A stretch of DNA of 6,917 bases from a bacterium. Lineage in GTDB: Bacteria > Desulfobacterota > DSWW01. The stretch is from contig JAUWSZ010000126.1 of the NCBI GenBank assembly GCA_030609865.1, positions 1 through 6,917 of the forward strand, given 5' to 3'. Each line of letters starts with the position of its first letter. Position 1 is the first letter of the stretch. A program made the translations under genes and the position numbers. The notes under the pieces were generated by a model. It did no database searches and was not told the DNA's origin. It worked only from the letters and a program-made list of their open reading frames with translations. This document shows, piece after piece, positions 1 through 6,524 of the stretch.

Positions 1-229
1 CTGCCAGGTTCGTGGTCGCCCGGATGCCGTCCGGCAGCGTGTGGCCGCTCGCGTACCGGGTGTTCGTGTGCTGGGTGTTGATTTCCTCGGCCAGCTCTTC
101 CCGGCGCACCCACATCTCAAAGGCCTTGCCCGTCTCGCTCAGAAGGGTGGCCAGGGCGGTGCCGAAGCTGCCTCCCCCCACGATCAGAACATCCAGGTTT
201 TTTTGTTTCTTCACTGGGGCTTCTCCCAT
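1..229 (-). CDS. gpsA: NAD(P)-dependent glycerol-3-phosphate dehydrogenase, N-terminal part (runs off left edge)
   Basis: GpsA reduces dihydroxyacetone phosphate to sn-glycerol-3-phosphate in the cytoplasm, supplying the backbone for phospholipids. Translating the minus strand from the ATG at 227-229 gives 76 residues before the window edge. A short basic lead is followed by a beta strand and the dinucleotide-binding loop VGGGSFGTALA (about residues 18-28), which is the GpsA form of the Rossmann GxGxxG/A signature. Then come the EMWVRREELAEEIN and NTRYASGHTLPDGIRAT segments, which match the family's W.R...v..IN..h.N..YlpG..LP..i.aT pattern. The start overlaps the last 19 bases of the upstream acyltransferase gene and has only a weak purine-rich stretch before it, so translational coupling is likely. 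The C-terminal domain with the catalytic lysine lies outside the window. Identity is secure; the exact start is slightly less so. Confidence 0.93.
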   Translation of the reverse strand, partial: MGEAPVKKQKNLDVLIVGGGSFGTALATLLSETGKAFEMWVRREELAEEINTQHTNTRYASGHTLPDGIRATTNLA

Positions 230-1803
230 GTCGGCAACCCGAACCCTGTCAGCCGGTTGTGGTAGTAGAGCAGCAGGTTCCGGTCCACGTGGAACAGCCG
301 ATCCCCCCGTCGGATCAGGGCCGGATGTCGATGGTAGGACTTGAGATGCGCAAGCGCATCGCCGACGATGGCCCCCGTGTCTTTTCCCCGGAGCGATTCA
401 TCCAGCCTCAGGCGTCCGTCCTGCTCGAGGTCGCGAAGGGTTCCAAGGGTGCGGTCCACCCGGCTGTAAGCCTCTGTCATGGGGATGCTCTCTTCCGAGC
501 CGCCGGTCCGAAGAACCCGGTAGAAGTCCATGCCGGGGCACGTTTCCCACAACCAGTCGAGGATCGAATAGGACACCAGGTGCGTGGGCTTGATCACCGT
601 ATCCCGGTGGAATGCGCTCGAGATACTGCGGGCCAGCTCCCGCGTGTACTCCTGATCGCGCTGCGCGTCAAAGGCAGGGGCTCCGTTCCGGTAGACGTAA
701 CGCGTTCGATCCACGATCCTGCCGCGATGGTCTCGCGAGTTGCCCTGCTCGTCGACCTCGTTGCCGAAAACATCGAGGGGCTTGGACACGACCATGTGGA
801 TCCGGGAATCGAGGGAGAAGAGCTTGCTCACGAAGTCGACGACCCGTTTGGGCTTCGAGAACTCGTCGTCCTCGATGATGTAGCGGCTCTTCCCCACGGC
901 CTGGAGGTAGTCCCCGATCAGGGTTTCCGCCTCGAGGACGAGCTGGTAGTTCAGGGTGCAGGGCACGACGAACACGTCGGGCCTGGGTTTCTTGTTGTAC
1001 AGGTTGTGGACGTAAGCGTCGAGGCCCATGCCGAGCAGGCCCATCTTGAGTTTATCCTCCACCGCCCCACTGCGGCTGCGGGTGCCGCCGGGGAAGAACA
1101 TGTTGTGGTAGCCGAGTTCCATCGTGCAGCCGGCGTAGGTCTTCAAGACGTGCTTGTAGACCTCCGCCTTCTTGCGCCGGTCCACCTTGTAGGCGCCCAG
1201 GTTGTGCAGGAAGAAGCCGATCATCTTGTTCGAGAACAGGTTCAGGCCGGCTCCGTACGTGTAAGGGGGCAATCCCAGACGATAGAGCGCATACCCGAGG
1301 ATGATGCTGTCCAGGTTGCTCAAGTGGGTGGACACGAGCACCGTGGTCCCCATACGGGCGGCGGCCTTGAACGCCTCTGTCTCCCCCTCGATCACGATCT
1401 GGTCGTCCAGGGTTGTCATGCCCGTCGGGATGGCGGCCAGAAGCCGAAGGGGGCTGAGCGCGTTCAGCAGTGCGCTCAGTGCGGGGGGCGCTACGCGGGT
1501 GGCCAGCGCGAAGACGCGCGGATCGAAATGGCCCGCCACCTCCTCCGCAAAGGCCTGGATCACATCCTCCAGGAGTGCGGACTGGCGCGTCGGCGAGGCC
1601 CGAAGGCCCTCACGGCGGACCTTCCGGTAGAAGGCCCCCTGTTTCTTCGCCTTGGCGCGGTTCTTCTCCGTCCCCAGCCTGATTCGCTCTTCGTAAAGGG
1701 TGTCGAACAGGGCCTGTTCCGTGGTCCGCGGATCCCGGGTGTAGTTGTTGAAGACCCGGTGTACTACCTCGACGAGTACCCTCTCCTTGTCATGATCCCT
1801 CAC
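211..1803 (-). CDS. PlsB-like glycerol-3-phosphate/1-acylglycerol-3-phosphate acyltransferase
   Basis: Probable membrane-associated acyltransferase of the PlsB/PlsC superfamily, putting an acyl chain on glycerol-3-phosphate or a lyso-derivative in phospholipid synthesis. The 530-residue product shows the four family blocks in order. Block I is HLSNLD with H160 and D165 (the HX4D catalytic pair). Block II is GAYKVDRR at about 203-210. Block III is FFPGGTRSRSG at about 236-246. Block IV is VFVVPCTLNY at about 277-286. The run YALYRLGLPPYTYGAGLNL after block I resembles PlsB rather than the short PlsC enzymes. It is shorter than E. coli PlsB (about 800 residues) but far longer than PlsC. Block III has glycine where the usual motif has glutamate (FxEGxRSR), an oddity. 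The GTG start is preceded by GGAGGT at 6 bases. The stop lies inside the next gene, gpsA, whose product makes the likely substrate. Substrate position (sn-1 or sn-2) cannot be decided from sequence. Confidence 0.85.
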   Translation of the reverse strand: MRDHDKERVLVEVVHRVFNNYTRDPRTTEQALFDTLYEERIRLGTEKNRAKAKKQGAFYRKVRREGLRASPTRQSALLEDVIQAFAEEVAGHFDPRVFALATRVAPPALSALLNALSPLRLLAAIPTGMTTLDDQIVIEGETEAFKAAARMGTTVLVSTHLSNLDSIILGYALYRLGLPPYTYGAGLNLFSNKMIGFFLHNLGAYKVDRRKKAEVYKHVLKTYAGCTMELGYHNMFFPGGTRSRSGAVEDKLKMGLLGMGLDAYVHNLYNKKPRPDVFVVPCTLNYQLVLEAETLIGDYLQAVGKSRYIIEDDEFSKPKRVVDFVSKLFSLDSRIHMVVSKPLDVFGNEVDEQGNSRDHRGRIVDRTRYVYRNGAPAFDAQRDQEYTRELARSISSAFHRDTVIKPTHLVSYSILDWLWETCPGMDFYRVLRTGGSEESIPMTEAYSRVDRTLGTLRDLEQDGRLRLDESLRGKDTGAIVGDALAHLKSYHRHPALIRRGDRLFHVDRNLLLYYHNRLTGFGLPTWEKPQ

Positions 1804-1809
1804 TTTGGA

Positions 1810-1815
1810 ACCTCC
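1810..1815 (-). promoter_or_regulatory. Strong Shine-Dalgarno site fixing the GTG start of the acyltransferase
   Basis: On the minus strand GGAGGT lies 6 bases before the GTG at 1801-1803. The nearby ATG at 1791-1793 is out of frame, so this site decides for a GTG start. Confidence 0.8.
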
Positions 1816-1832
1816 GTATCGGAGAATTGAAC

Positions 1833-1867
1833 AAGGTAAAAGGTGAAAGGTAAAAGGGGAAAGGGCC
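1833..1867 (+). repeat. Heptamer array A (AAGGTRA type, 5 units)
   Basis: Five 7-bp units in register: AAGGTAA, AAGGTGA, AAGGTAA, AAGGGGA, AAGGGCC. The drift in unit sequence from left to right is gradual. The inverse of this array reappears at 2059-2084. Confidence 0.8.
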
Positions 1868-1884
1868 GCGCCTCCCCACCAGGA

Positions 1885-1941
1885 CTATCGCTCGTCGTCG
1901 TCCTCGTCCTCGAATTTGGGCTCGGGCACGCACACGGGCAC
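1885..1941 (-). repeat. Hexamer array C with an in-phase stop codon
   Basis: Read on the minus strand, nine 6-bp units stand in register: GTGCCC, GTGTGC, GTGCCC, GAGCCC, AAATTC, GAGGAC, GAGGAC, GACGAC, GAGCGA, then TAG (1885-1887). Translated in phase it would give a short tail ending in a run of D and E. There is no start codon with a ribosome site, so I treat it as a repeat and not as a gene, although it could be the relic C-terminus of a lost gene. A GTGCCC array with a GAATTC unit occurs again at 6579-6621. Confidence 0.65.
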
Positions 1942-1963
1942 ATGGCCTGACCCCTGATCTTTG

Positions 1964-1998
1964 GCTATTAGCTGTTAGCTATTAGGCATTAGCTCCCA
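1964..1998 (+). repeat. Heptamer array B (GCTRTTA type, 5 units)
   Basis: 7-bp units in register: GCTATTA, GCTGTTA, GCTATTA, GGCATTA, GCTCCCA. The AT-rich composition contrasts with the GC-rich surroundings. An inverted copy lies at 2040-2058. Confidence 0.8.
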
Positions 1999-2039
1999 GC
2001 CGCTACCCCCACGAGGATGCGCGCGAAGGAGGGGTGGTG

Positions 2040-2084
2040 GGCTAATACCTAACAGCTCCCTTTCGCCTTGACCCTTTTACCTTT
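2040..2084 (-). repeat. Mixed heptamer tract in which type A units pass in register into type B units
   Basis: Read on the minus strand from 2084: AAAGGTAAAAGGG, then units of the form AAGGCGA, AAGGGAG, CTGTTAG, GTATTAG. The 7-bp register continues through the change of unit sequence. It pairs with array A (13 exact bases, 2072-2084 with 1846-1858) and with array B, giving the island its nested inverted structure. Confidence 0.7.
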
Positions 2085-2181
2085 GGCCTGCGGCTTCGCC
2101 ACTTAGGGGAAGATCATCGTAACACACGTCTCCGGCATGAACAACGCATCGGAGCCGGACCCGGCCCCTCTCTCGTCATGG

Positions 2182-3894
2182 TTATCCCTCACGCGGCTCT
2201 TCTTCGCTGGCCAAGCGCGGAGTCGCACCGGGCTCGGCGCGTCGCATGGCAAGTGCGGCCTCTCTCACGAGTACCCCTGCCAGGGCGAAGAGCAGGATGG
2301 CGAGGCCCGCGAGCACATAGTGGCCCTGTTGGAGATTCTTCCATGCCTGCAACCCAAGTGCACTCAGGCTGACGGCAAACATGACGAACATGGGATAGCG
2401 TACGAAGGCGTTTTTTCCTGACCGTCGCCCGATCCACACCGAGACGGCCAGCAGGGCCAGGGCGGCCAGGAGCTGATTGGCTGCACCGAACAGGGGCCAC
2501 ACCCGGTCCGTGCTCCCGCTCCTGACGAGCACGAAGCAGAACGCAAGGGTGATCAGGGTGGCGGTGAACCGGTTCGTGACGAAAGCCCTCGCCCGCCCGG
2601 GAGCAGAGGACTGGAAAAGCTCCTGGAAGGCAAACCGGGCGAGCCGCGTGGCCGTGTCCAGGGTCGTCAGGCAGAAGGCGGATACGGCGAGGGCGGCGAA
2701 GCTCTGGCCCGTCTGCTGGGAGATGCCCAGGGAGGCCATGAAAGAGCCCACACCGTATGAGAAGATATGGACAGGCCCTCCCGCCGCCTTGAGGGCAGCG
2801 TATTCGCCCTGATGGACATGTACGGCCGCCAGCAGGGCCAGGACCGCCAGCAGGGCCTCGATGAGCATGCCCCCGTATCCGATGGCACGGGCGTCGGCCT
2901 CGGAGTTGAGCTGTTTGGCCGTGGTTCCCGAGGCCACCAGGCTGTGGAAGCCGCTGATGGCGCCGCAGGCAACGGTCACGAAGAGGATCGGAAACATGGG
3001 GCCGAGTTCGCTCTGGAACTGGGTGAACATGGGGAACTGGATCGTGGGCCGGGAAAAGAAGACCCCTGCGAGACCCGCCGCTAACACTGCATAGAGGAGG
3101 AACGAGTTCAGGTAGTCCCTGGGCTGGAGGAGGATCCAGACCGGCGTTACAGAGGCGACGGCGCAGTAGAGAAAGAGGACCCAGATCCACGTTTCGGCCG
3201 TAAGAAGGACAGGAGCGCGGATCACGAAAGGGATGGCCACGAACATGACGAGCAGCGCGGCGCCGGTGGATATGGCCAGGGGAACCCGGGTGCGGTAGTT
3301 GATCCACCCGAAGGCCAGGGCGAGCAGGATGAACAGGGCCGATGCGGGCGCAACCCCCGGGTTGGCGACAAAGGTTTTTGTGACCACCTTTGCGAAAACG
3401 GCAACCACCAGGACGAGGGTGGACCAGGAAAAGAGCAGGAAGAGGATCTTTCCGGTCCTTCCGATTTGCTCTTCGATGACCCGGCCGATCGACTGCCCCC
3501 GATGGCGCAGCGAAGCGACCAGCGCCGAGAAATCGTGTACGGCCCCGATGAAGATGCTTCCCAACAGGATCCACAGGAGGGCGGGAAGCCATCCGAAGAC
3601 GGCGCCGAGTATGGGGCCCACGATCGGCCCGGCACCCGCAATCGAGGCGAAGTGATGTCCCAGGAGCACCTGTTTCCGGGCGGGTACGTAGTCGACCCCA
3701 GCCTGTTCCTGGTGGGCCGGAGTCTTTCGACTTGGGTCGATTCCCAACCTTCGGGAGAGGTAGGCCCCGTAGAAGACGTAGGCCAGCACGAGAAGAACAC
3801 CGCTTCCGAATATGAGTAGGATGCCGCTCATGTCCCAGTCGTTCGTATGCTGTGGGGTCGAGTCCATTCTAGCATCCGGCTCGGGATGTTGCAT
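2182..3894 (-). CDS. cstA: CstA family carbon starvation protein (inner-membrane transporter, short form)
   Basis: CstA proteins are multi-pass inner-membrane transporters; characterised members (E. coli CstA and BtsT/YjiY) import pyruvate and have been linked to peptide uptake. The 570-residue frame has the family hallmarks: DYVPARK (68-74), GHHFASIAGAGPIVGP (79-94), GWLPALLWI, GSIFIGAVHDF (112-122) and QSIGRVIEEQIG. Later come VACGAISGFHSLVASGTT, NSEADARAIGYGGM, TTLDTATRLARFAFQEL and ANQLLAALALL. Many hydrophobic helices are evident. It is shorter than the E. coli proteins (about 700 residues). The first 21 residues are hydrophilic and unlike a CstA start, and no ribosome site precedes the ATG at 3892-3894. 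Starts at M10 (3865-3867) or M22 (3829-3831) are possible, and M22 sits just before the first membrane helix. It diverges from trpB with 65 bases between the outermost starts. Substrate in this organism is unknown. Confidence 0.92.
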   Translation of the reverse strand: MQHPEPDARMDSTPQHTNDWDMSGILLIFGSGVLLVLAYVFYGAYLSRRLGIDPSRKTPAHQEQAGVDYVPARKQVLLGHHFASIAGAGPIVGPILGAVFGWLPALLWILLGSIFIGAVHDFSALVASLRHRGQSIGRVIEEQIGRTGKILFLLFSWSTLVLVVAVFAKVVTKTFVANPGVAPASALFILLALAFGWINYRTRVPLAISTGAALLVMFVAIPFVIRAPVLLTAETWIWVLFLYCAVASVTPVWILLQPRDYLNSFLLYAVLAAGLAGVFFSRPTIQFPMFTQFQSELGPMFPILFVTVACGAISGFHSLVASGTTAKQLNSEADARAIGYGGMLIEALLAVLALLAAVHVHQGEYAALKAAGGPVHIFSYGVGSFMASLGISQQTGQSFAALAVSAFCLTTLDTATRLARFAFQELFQSSAPGRARAFVTNRFTATLITLAFCFVLVRSGSTDRVWPLFGAANQLLAALALLAVSVWIGRRSGKNAFVRYPMFVMFAVSLSALGLQAWKNLQQGHYVLAGLAILLFALAGVLVREAALAMRRAEPGATPRLASEEEPREG

Positions 3895-3917
3895 ACCCCG
3901 CGTGATCCCTATAAAAT
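3889..3917 (+). promoter_or_regulatory. Candidate sigma70-type promoter for trpBA
   Basis: TTGCAT (3889-3894), a 17-base spacer and TAAAAT (3912-3917, within TATAAAAT at 3910-3917) precede trpB. The -10 is good and the -35 matches poorly. Transcription would start near 3924, leaving a leader of about 36 bases, too short for a classical trp attenuator. Pattern match only. Confidence 0.45.
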
Positions 3918-3935
3918 GCCCACTTTTGGATTCAA
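3908..3935 (-). promoter_or_regulatory. Candidate promoter for cstA, overlapping the trpBA promoter
   Basis: On the minus strand TTGAAT (3930-3935), a 16-base spacer and TATAGG (3908-3913) form a plausible promoter. The predicted start near 3901 would leave only about 7 bases before the outermost cstA ATG, which favours a downstream start codon for cstA. It shares its -10 bases with the opposite-facing trpBA promoter, so the two could exclude each other. Confidence 0.35.
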
Positions 3936-3959
3936 CCGGACAGACGAGGAAGACGAGAA

Positions 3960-5153
3960 GTGAAACGGACAGGAAAATTCGGTCGCTACGGCGGGCTCTT
4001 CGTACCCGAGGTCCTGATGCCCACCCTGGAGGAGTTGGAGAAGGCCTTCCTCAAGTACCGGAATGACCCCGCGTTCAAGAGGGAACTCAAAGAACTCCTC
4101 GAGAGGTATGCCGGCCGGCCGACGCCCCTCACCCTGGCAGCGAACCTGAGCCGGCGCGCCGGCTGCCGTGTCTACCTGAAGCGTGAGGATCTGCTGCACG
4201 GCGGTGCACACAAGACGAACAACTGCCTGGGGCAGGCACTGCTCGCCCGGTACATGGGCAAGAAGCGCCTGATCGCGGAGACGGGCGCAGGGCAGCACGG
4301 GTTTTCAACGGCCATGGTGGGCGCCCTGTTCGGCTTGAAGACGGTGATCTACATGGGAGAGGAGGACATTCACAGGCAGGCGATGAATGTGCTCCGGATG
4401 GAGCTCTGTGGGGCGGAGGTCGTCGTCGTGAAGACAGGGTCCCGGACCCTGAAGGACGCGATCAACGAGGCCATGCGGGACTGGATTACAAACATACGCG
4501 ATACCTTCTACCTGTTTGGGACCACGGCCGGGCCCCATCCGTTTCCCTTGATGGTCAAGCATTTCCAGCGTGTCATCGGTCAGGAGACCGTGAGGCAGGT
4601 CCGGGCCGTCGAGGGGCGTCTGCCCGATGCGGTCGTGGCCTGCGTGGGCGGAGGCAGCAACGCCCTGGGGATCTTCCAGGGCTTTCTCAAGGACCCGGAT
4701 GTCCGGCTCTACGGGGTGGAGGGCGCCGGCTTGGGCCTGTCCGGGGGAAAGCACAGCGCTCCCCTGAACCGGGGCTCCGACGGCGTGCTCCACGGGACCT
4801 ACACCCGTATCCTGCAGGACCGGGACGGGCAGATCCGGGAGGCCCACTCGGTTGCCGCCGGTCTCGACTACCCGGGCGTGGGACCGGAACACAGCCATCT
4901 CCGGGAGTCCGGCCGGGTCAAGTACGTGGGCGTGACGGATCGAGAGGCCCTGGACGCCTTTGTCCGGTTGGCGAGGACCGAAGGCATCATCCCTGCCCTG
5001 GAGTCCGCCCACGCCATCGCCTATGCCCTCAAGCTGGGGAAGAAGATGCGGGCGAAGGACGTAATCGTGGTCAATCTTTCGGGAAGGGGCGACAAGGATC
5101 TCGAGCAGGCGCAGGCCGCGCTCGGAAAGATCGGGAGGTGGAAAAAGGCATGA
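3960..5153 (+). CDS. trpB: Tryptophan synthase beta chain
   Basis: The beta subunit joins indole and L-serine to make L-tryptophan using pyridoxal phosphate; it works in the cytoplasm as an alpha2beta2 complex with TrpA. The 397-residue product has the normal length. It shows the N-terminal [13 protein letters not shown], and [10 protein letters not shown] with the Schiff-base lysine K85. ETGAGQHG carries the catalytic glutamate E107. [16 protein letters not shown] follows, then [15 protein letters not shown], the phosphate loop GGGSNA (230-235), [23 protein letters not shown] and the C-terminal NLSGRGDKD. It is of the classical TrpB1 type. The GTG start is preceded by GAGGAAG at 7 bases, and the protein begins where homologues do. 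Small departures from common residues (HGGAHKT, DIHRQ) touch no known catalytic residue. It is first in a two-gene unit with trpA, overlapping by the ATGA junction. Confidence 0.97.
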   Translation: MKRTGKFGRYGGLFVPEVLMPTLEELEKAFLKYRNDPAFKRELKELLERYAGRPTPLTLAANLSRRAGCRVYLKREDLLHGGAHKTNNCLGQALLARYMGKKRLIAETGAGQHGFSTAMVGALFGLKTVIYMGEEDIHRQAMNVLRMELCGAEVVVVKTGSRTLKDAINEAMRDWITNIRDTFYLFGTTAGPHPFPLMVKHFQRVIGQETVRQVRAVEGRLPDAVVACVGGGSNALGIFQGFLKDPDVRLYGVEGAGLGLSGGKHSAPLNRGSDGVLHGTYTRILQDRDGQIREAHSVAAGLDYPGVGPEHSHLRESGRVKYVGVTDREALDAFVRLARTEGIIPALESAHAIAYALKLGKKMRAKDVIVVNLSGRGDKDLEQAQAALGKIGRWKKA

Positions 5154-5965
5154 GCCGGTATAAAGCGTGCTTCCAGGCCCTCCGCGCCCGCAGAGAAAAG
5201 GCCTTCATTCCCTTCTTCGTCATCGGTGATCCCGACTACAAGACCTCCCTCGAGGCGGTCAAGGCCTCGCTCGATGCGGGTGCGGACATGCTCGAGCTGG
5301 GCATCGGGTTCTCCGACCCGATCGCGGACGGCCCTTCGATCCAGGCGGCGGACCTCAGGGCCCTGAATGCGGGGATGACCGTGGACCGCTGTTTCGAGTT
5401 TATCGAAGAGATCCGCGGGGCGAGCGATGTCCCGATGGGGCTCCTGGTGTACTACAACCTCCTGCTCCGGAGGGGCGTGAGCCGCTTCTGCCGGCAGGCG
5501 AACAAGGCCGGATTGGACGGAATCCTGGCAGCGGACGTGCCCATCGAGGAGGCGAGGCCCGTGATCGAAGGTTGCAAGTCTTCCGGGGTCGACCCCATCT
5601 TCATGGTGACGCCCACGACCACGGAAGAGCGGTTGCGGAAGATCCTGGTGCACGCAGACGGTTTTCTCTACCTGGTGGCACTGCTGGGGGTAACCGGGGC
5701 GAGGGGAGACCTTGATCCGGAGGCGCTCCGGTTGATCAGGCGGGTGCGCTCCCAGACGGACTTGCCCCTGTGCGTGGGCTTTGGCATCTCCCAGCCGGAA
5801 CATGTCCGTGCCCTGAGCCGGGCAGGTGCGGACGGGGCGATCGTGGGCAGCGCCATCGTGAATCTGATTGCCCGCAACCTCCGGACCAGGGGGAAGATGC
5901 CGGAGGTGATACGGCGATATGTCCATACCATGAAGAAGCAAACCCTTCCCGCAGGCCGCCCATAA
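5150..5965 (+). CDS. trpA: Tryptophan synthase alpha chain
   Basis: The alpha subunit cleaves indole-3-glycerol phosphate to indole and glyceraldehyde-3-phosphate and channels indole to TrpB. The 271-residue TIM-barrel protein has both catalytic residues at their standard numbers: E49 in LELG and D60 in [11 protein letters not shown]. It also has [23 protein letters not shown], the loop-6 segment GVTGARGDL with its threonine, and the phosphate-binding VGFGIS and [13 protein letters not shown] chose the ATG at 5150-5152 because it overlaps the trpB TGA as ATGA and begins four residues after an in-frame GTG (5138) that lies within the upstream GGAGGTG ribosome-site region. Two substitutions stand out: G53 where proline is usual (LELGIPFSDP) and ALLGVTG where S/T-x-x-GVTG is common. 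It ends in a convergent region facing the SMR gene. The rest of the tryptophan pathway is not in view. Confidence 0.97.
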   Translation: MSRYKACFQALRARREKAFIPFFVIGDPDYKTSLEAVKASLDAGADMLELGIGFSDPIADGPSIQAADLRALNAGMTVDRCFEFIEEIRGASDVPMGLLVYYNLLLRRGVSRFCRQANKAGLDGILAADVPIEEARPVIEGCKSSGVDPIFMVTPTTTEERLRKILVHADGFLYLVALLGVTGARGDLDPEALRLIRRVRSQTDLPLCVGFGISQPEHVRALSRAGADGAIVGSAIVNLIARNLRTRGKMPEVIRRYVHTMKKQTLPAGRP

Positions 5966-5979
5966 ACGCCCATCTGCTG

Positions 5980-6100
5980 CGCTTGTTGCGAGCGAAGCGT
6001 GGCAATCCCCCAGTTTCGTCGCACACCCAATGGCTTCGTCACTGCGGCGTACGGTGTACGCCTCATCATTCATCTGGACCCCCGCCTTCGCGGGGGCATG
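5980..6100. repeat. Composite REP-like intergenic repeat between trpA and the SMR gene
   Basis: Three dyads follow one another. TTGC(GAGCGAAGCGTG)GCAA spans 5986-6005, resembling the abundant proteobacterial TTGCGAGCGAAGC..GGCAATC repeat. GGCGTAC-GGT-GTACGCC spans 6046-6062. CCCCCGC-CTTC-GCGGGGG spans 6079-6096, resembling the common CTGGAxxCCCGC..GCGGGxxTGAxG hairpin. The family likeness is from memory and unverified. The gap is 196 bases and holds no gene that I can see. Confidence 0.6.
6079..6096. terminator. Strong 7-bp GC hairpin, possible bidirectional terminator
   Basis: A perfect stem CCCCCGC/GCGGGGG with loop CTTC lies between the convergent ends of trpA and the SMR gene, about 115 bases beyond the trpA stop and 65 beyond the SMR stop. 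Only a short T run (6099-6103, ATGTTTC) follows on the plus strand, so it is not a textbook intrinsic terminator. It may simply be part of the repeat. Confidence 0.35.
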
Positions 6101-6161
6101 TTTCGTGCGCCTTGCATATGGACATTTCTGGACGGCCTGCGGGCGCTTCTTCAACGGCCTG

Positions 6162-6494
6162 CTAGAGCGTTCCTCCCGCCATCTGACTGAGATGGAGCCC
6201 CACGACGCCGAGGACGATGAACACGATCGAGACGATCTTCAGCAGGTTCACAGATTCCTGGAACCACACGATTCCGATGAGCGCAATCAGTGCAGTACCG
6301 ACCCCGGCCCAGATCGCATAGGTAACGCCCAGCTCGATCTTCTTCAGGGCCAGGATCATGAAGGCGAAGCTCGCCCCATACAGGACGAATACCAGGACAG
6401 AAGGGGTGAGCTTCGTGAATCCCTGCGAGAGCTTCATACACGTCGTGCCCACAACCTCCAGCAGGATGGCTATGGCGAGATAGAACCAGTACAT
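6162..6494 (-). CDS. Small multidrug resistance (SMR) family efflux transporter, EmrE/Qac type
   Basis: SMR proteins are dimeric four-helix inner-membrane antiporters that exchange protons for cationic compounds. The 110-residue product has the normal length and aligns along its whole extent with EmrE. E13 in AILLEVVGTTCMKLSQGFT corresponds to the essential EmrE E14; Y39, Y59 and W62 (VTYAIWAGVG) correspond to Y40, Y60 and W63. The helix-1 motif EVVGTTCMK and YAIWAGVG are of the multidrug type, not the guanidinium-exporting Gdx/SugE type. The ATG at 6492-6494 follows GGGAGGA at 6 bases. A longer in-frame start at 6644 exists but would translate repeat sequence. The gene is convergent with trpA and divergent from a lipoprotein gene. 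A probable promoter lies about 140 bases upstream, with a repeat cassette in the leader. Actual substrates cannot be read from the sequence. Confidence 0.94.
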   Translation of the reverse strand: MYWFYLAIAILLEVVGTTCMKLSQGFTKLTPSVLVFVLYGASFAFMILALKKIELGVTYAIWAGVGTALIALIGIVWFQESVNLLKIVSIVFIVLGVVGLHLSQMAGGTL

Positions 6495-6509
6495 GAGATT
6501 TCCTCCCAA

Positions 6510-6524
6510 TGCGGCAAAGCCGCA
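6510..6524 (-). promoter_or_regulatory. Leader hairpin just upstream of the SMR ribosome site
   Basis: A perfect 6-bp stem TGCGGC/GCCGCA with a 3-base loop lies 2 bases before the Shine-Dalgarno site (6501-6507) in the predicted SMR mRNA. It could modulate ribosome access, or be only the end module of the repeat cassette. A near match lies at 2089-2102. Confidence 0.45.

Larger units (their letters stand above)
1833..2102. repeat. Composite intergenic repeat island (nested inverted repeats of 7-bp units plus a 6-bp array)
   Basis: This fills most of the 378-base gap between cstA and the acyltransferase gene. From left to right it contains AAGGTRA-type heptamers (1833-1867), the 9-mer CGCCTCCCC (1869-1877), a hexamer array (1888-1941), GCTRTTA heptamers (1964-1998), a G-rich spacer (2011-2039), a heptamer tract of opposite orientation (about 2040-2084) and an imperfect hairpin element TGCGGCTTCGCC (2089-2100). 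Outer arms share an exact 13-base inverted repeat (1846-1858 against 2072-2084). Inner arms are the GCTRTTA units against 2040-2058. No convincing gene is present. The island lies downstream of cstA and upstream of the next gene on the same strand, so it is probably transcribed if there is read-through. It could be a non-autonomous mobile sequence or hitchhiking repeat; function unknown. Confidence 0.75.

Noticed and set aside
259..1830. A 523-codon open frame on the plus strand opposite the acyltransferase gene
   Set aside because: It is the antisense shadow of a recognised gene in GC-rich DNA. Its product has no recognisable motif, and the start lacks a ribosome site.
1833..2084. A CRISPR array
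   Set aside because: The repeat units are 6-7 bases with no unique spacers of regular length, and no cas genes are present.
2151..2168. A terminator for cstA from the GCCGG/CCGGC dyad
   Set aside because: The stem is 5 bp with a 2-base loop and no following U run on the transcribed strand, so support is too weak.
2189..3592. A 467-codon minus-strand frame in a different register within cstA
   Set aside because: It overlaps a frame with full CstA signatures. Its product is rich in R, G and P, as expected for a shifted frame in GC-rich DNA.
3918..3959. A trp attenuator or leader peptide before trpB
   Set aside because: The predicted leader is only about 36 bases, with no tryptophan-codon leader frame and no competing hairpins.
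5021..6154. A 377-codon minus-strand frame across trpA and the repeat region
   Set aside because: It is antisense to trpA and runs through REP-like repeats. No family motif was seen.
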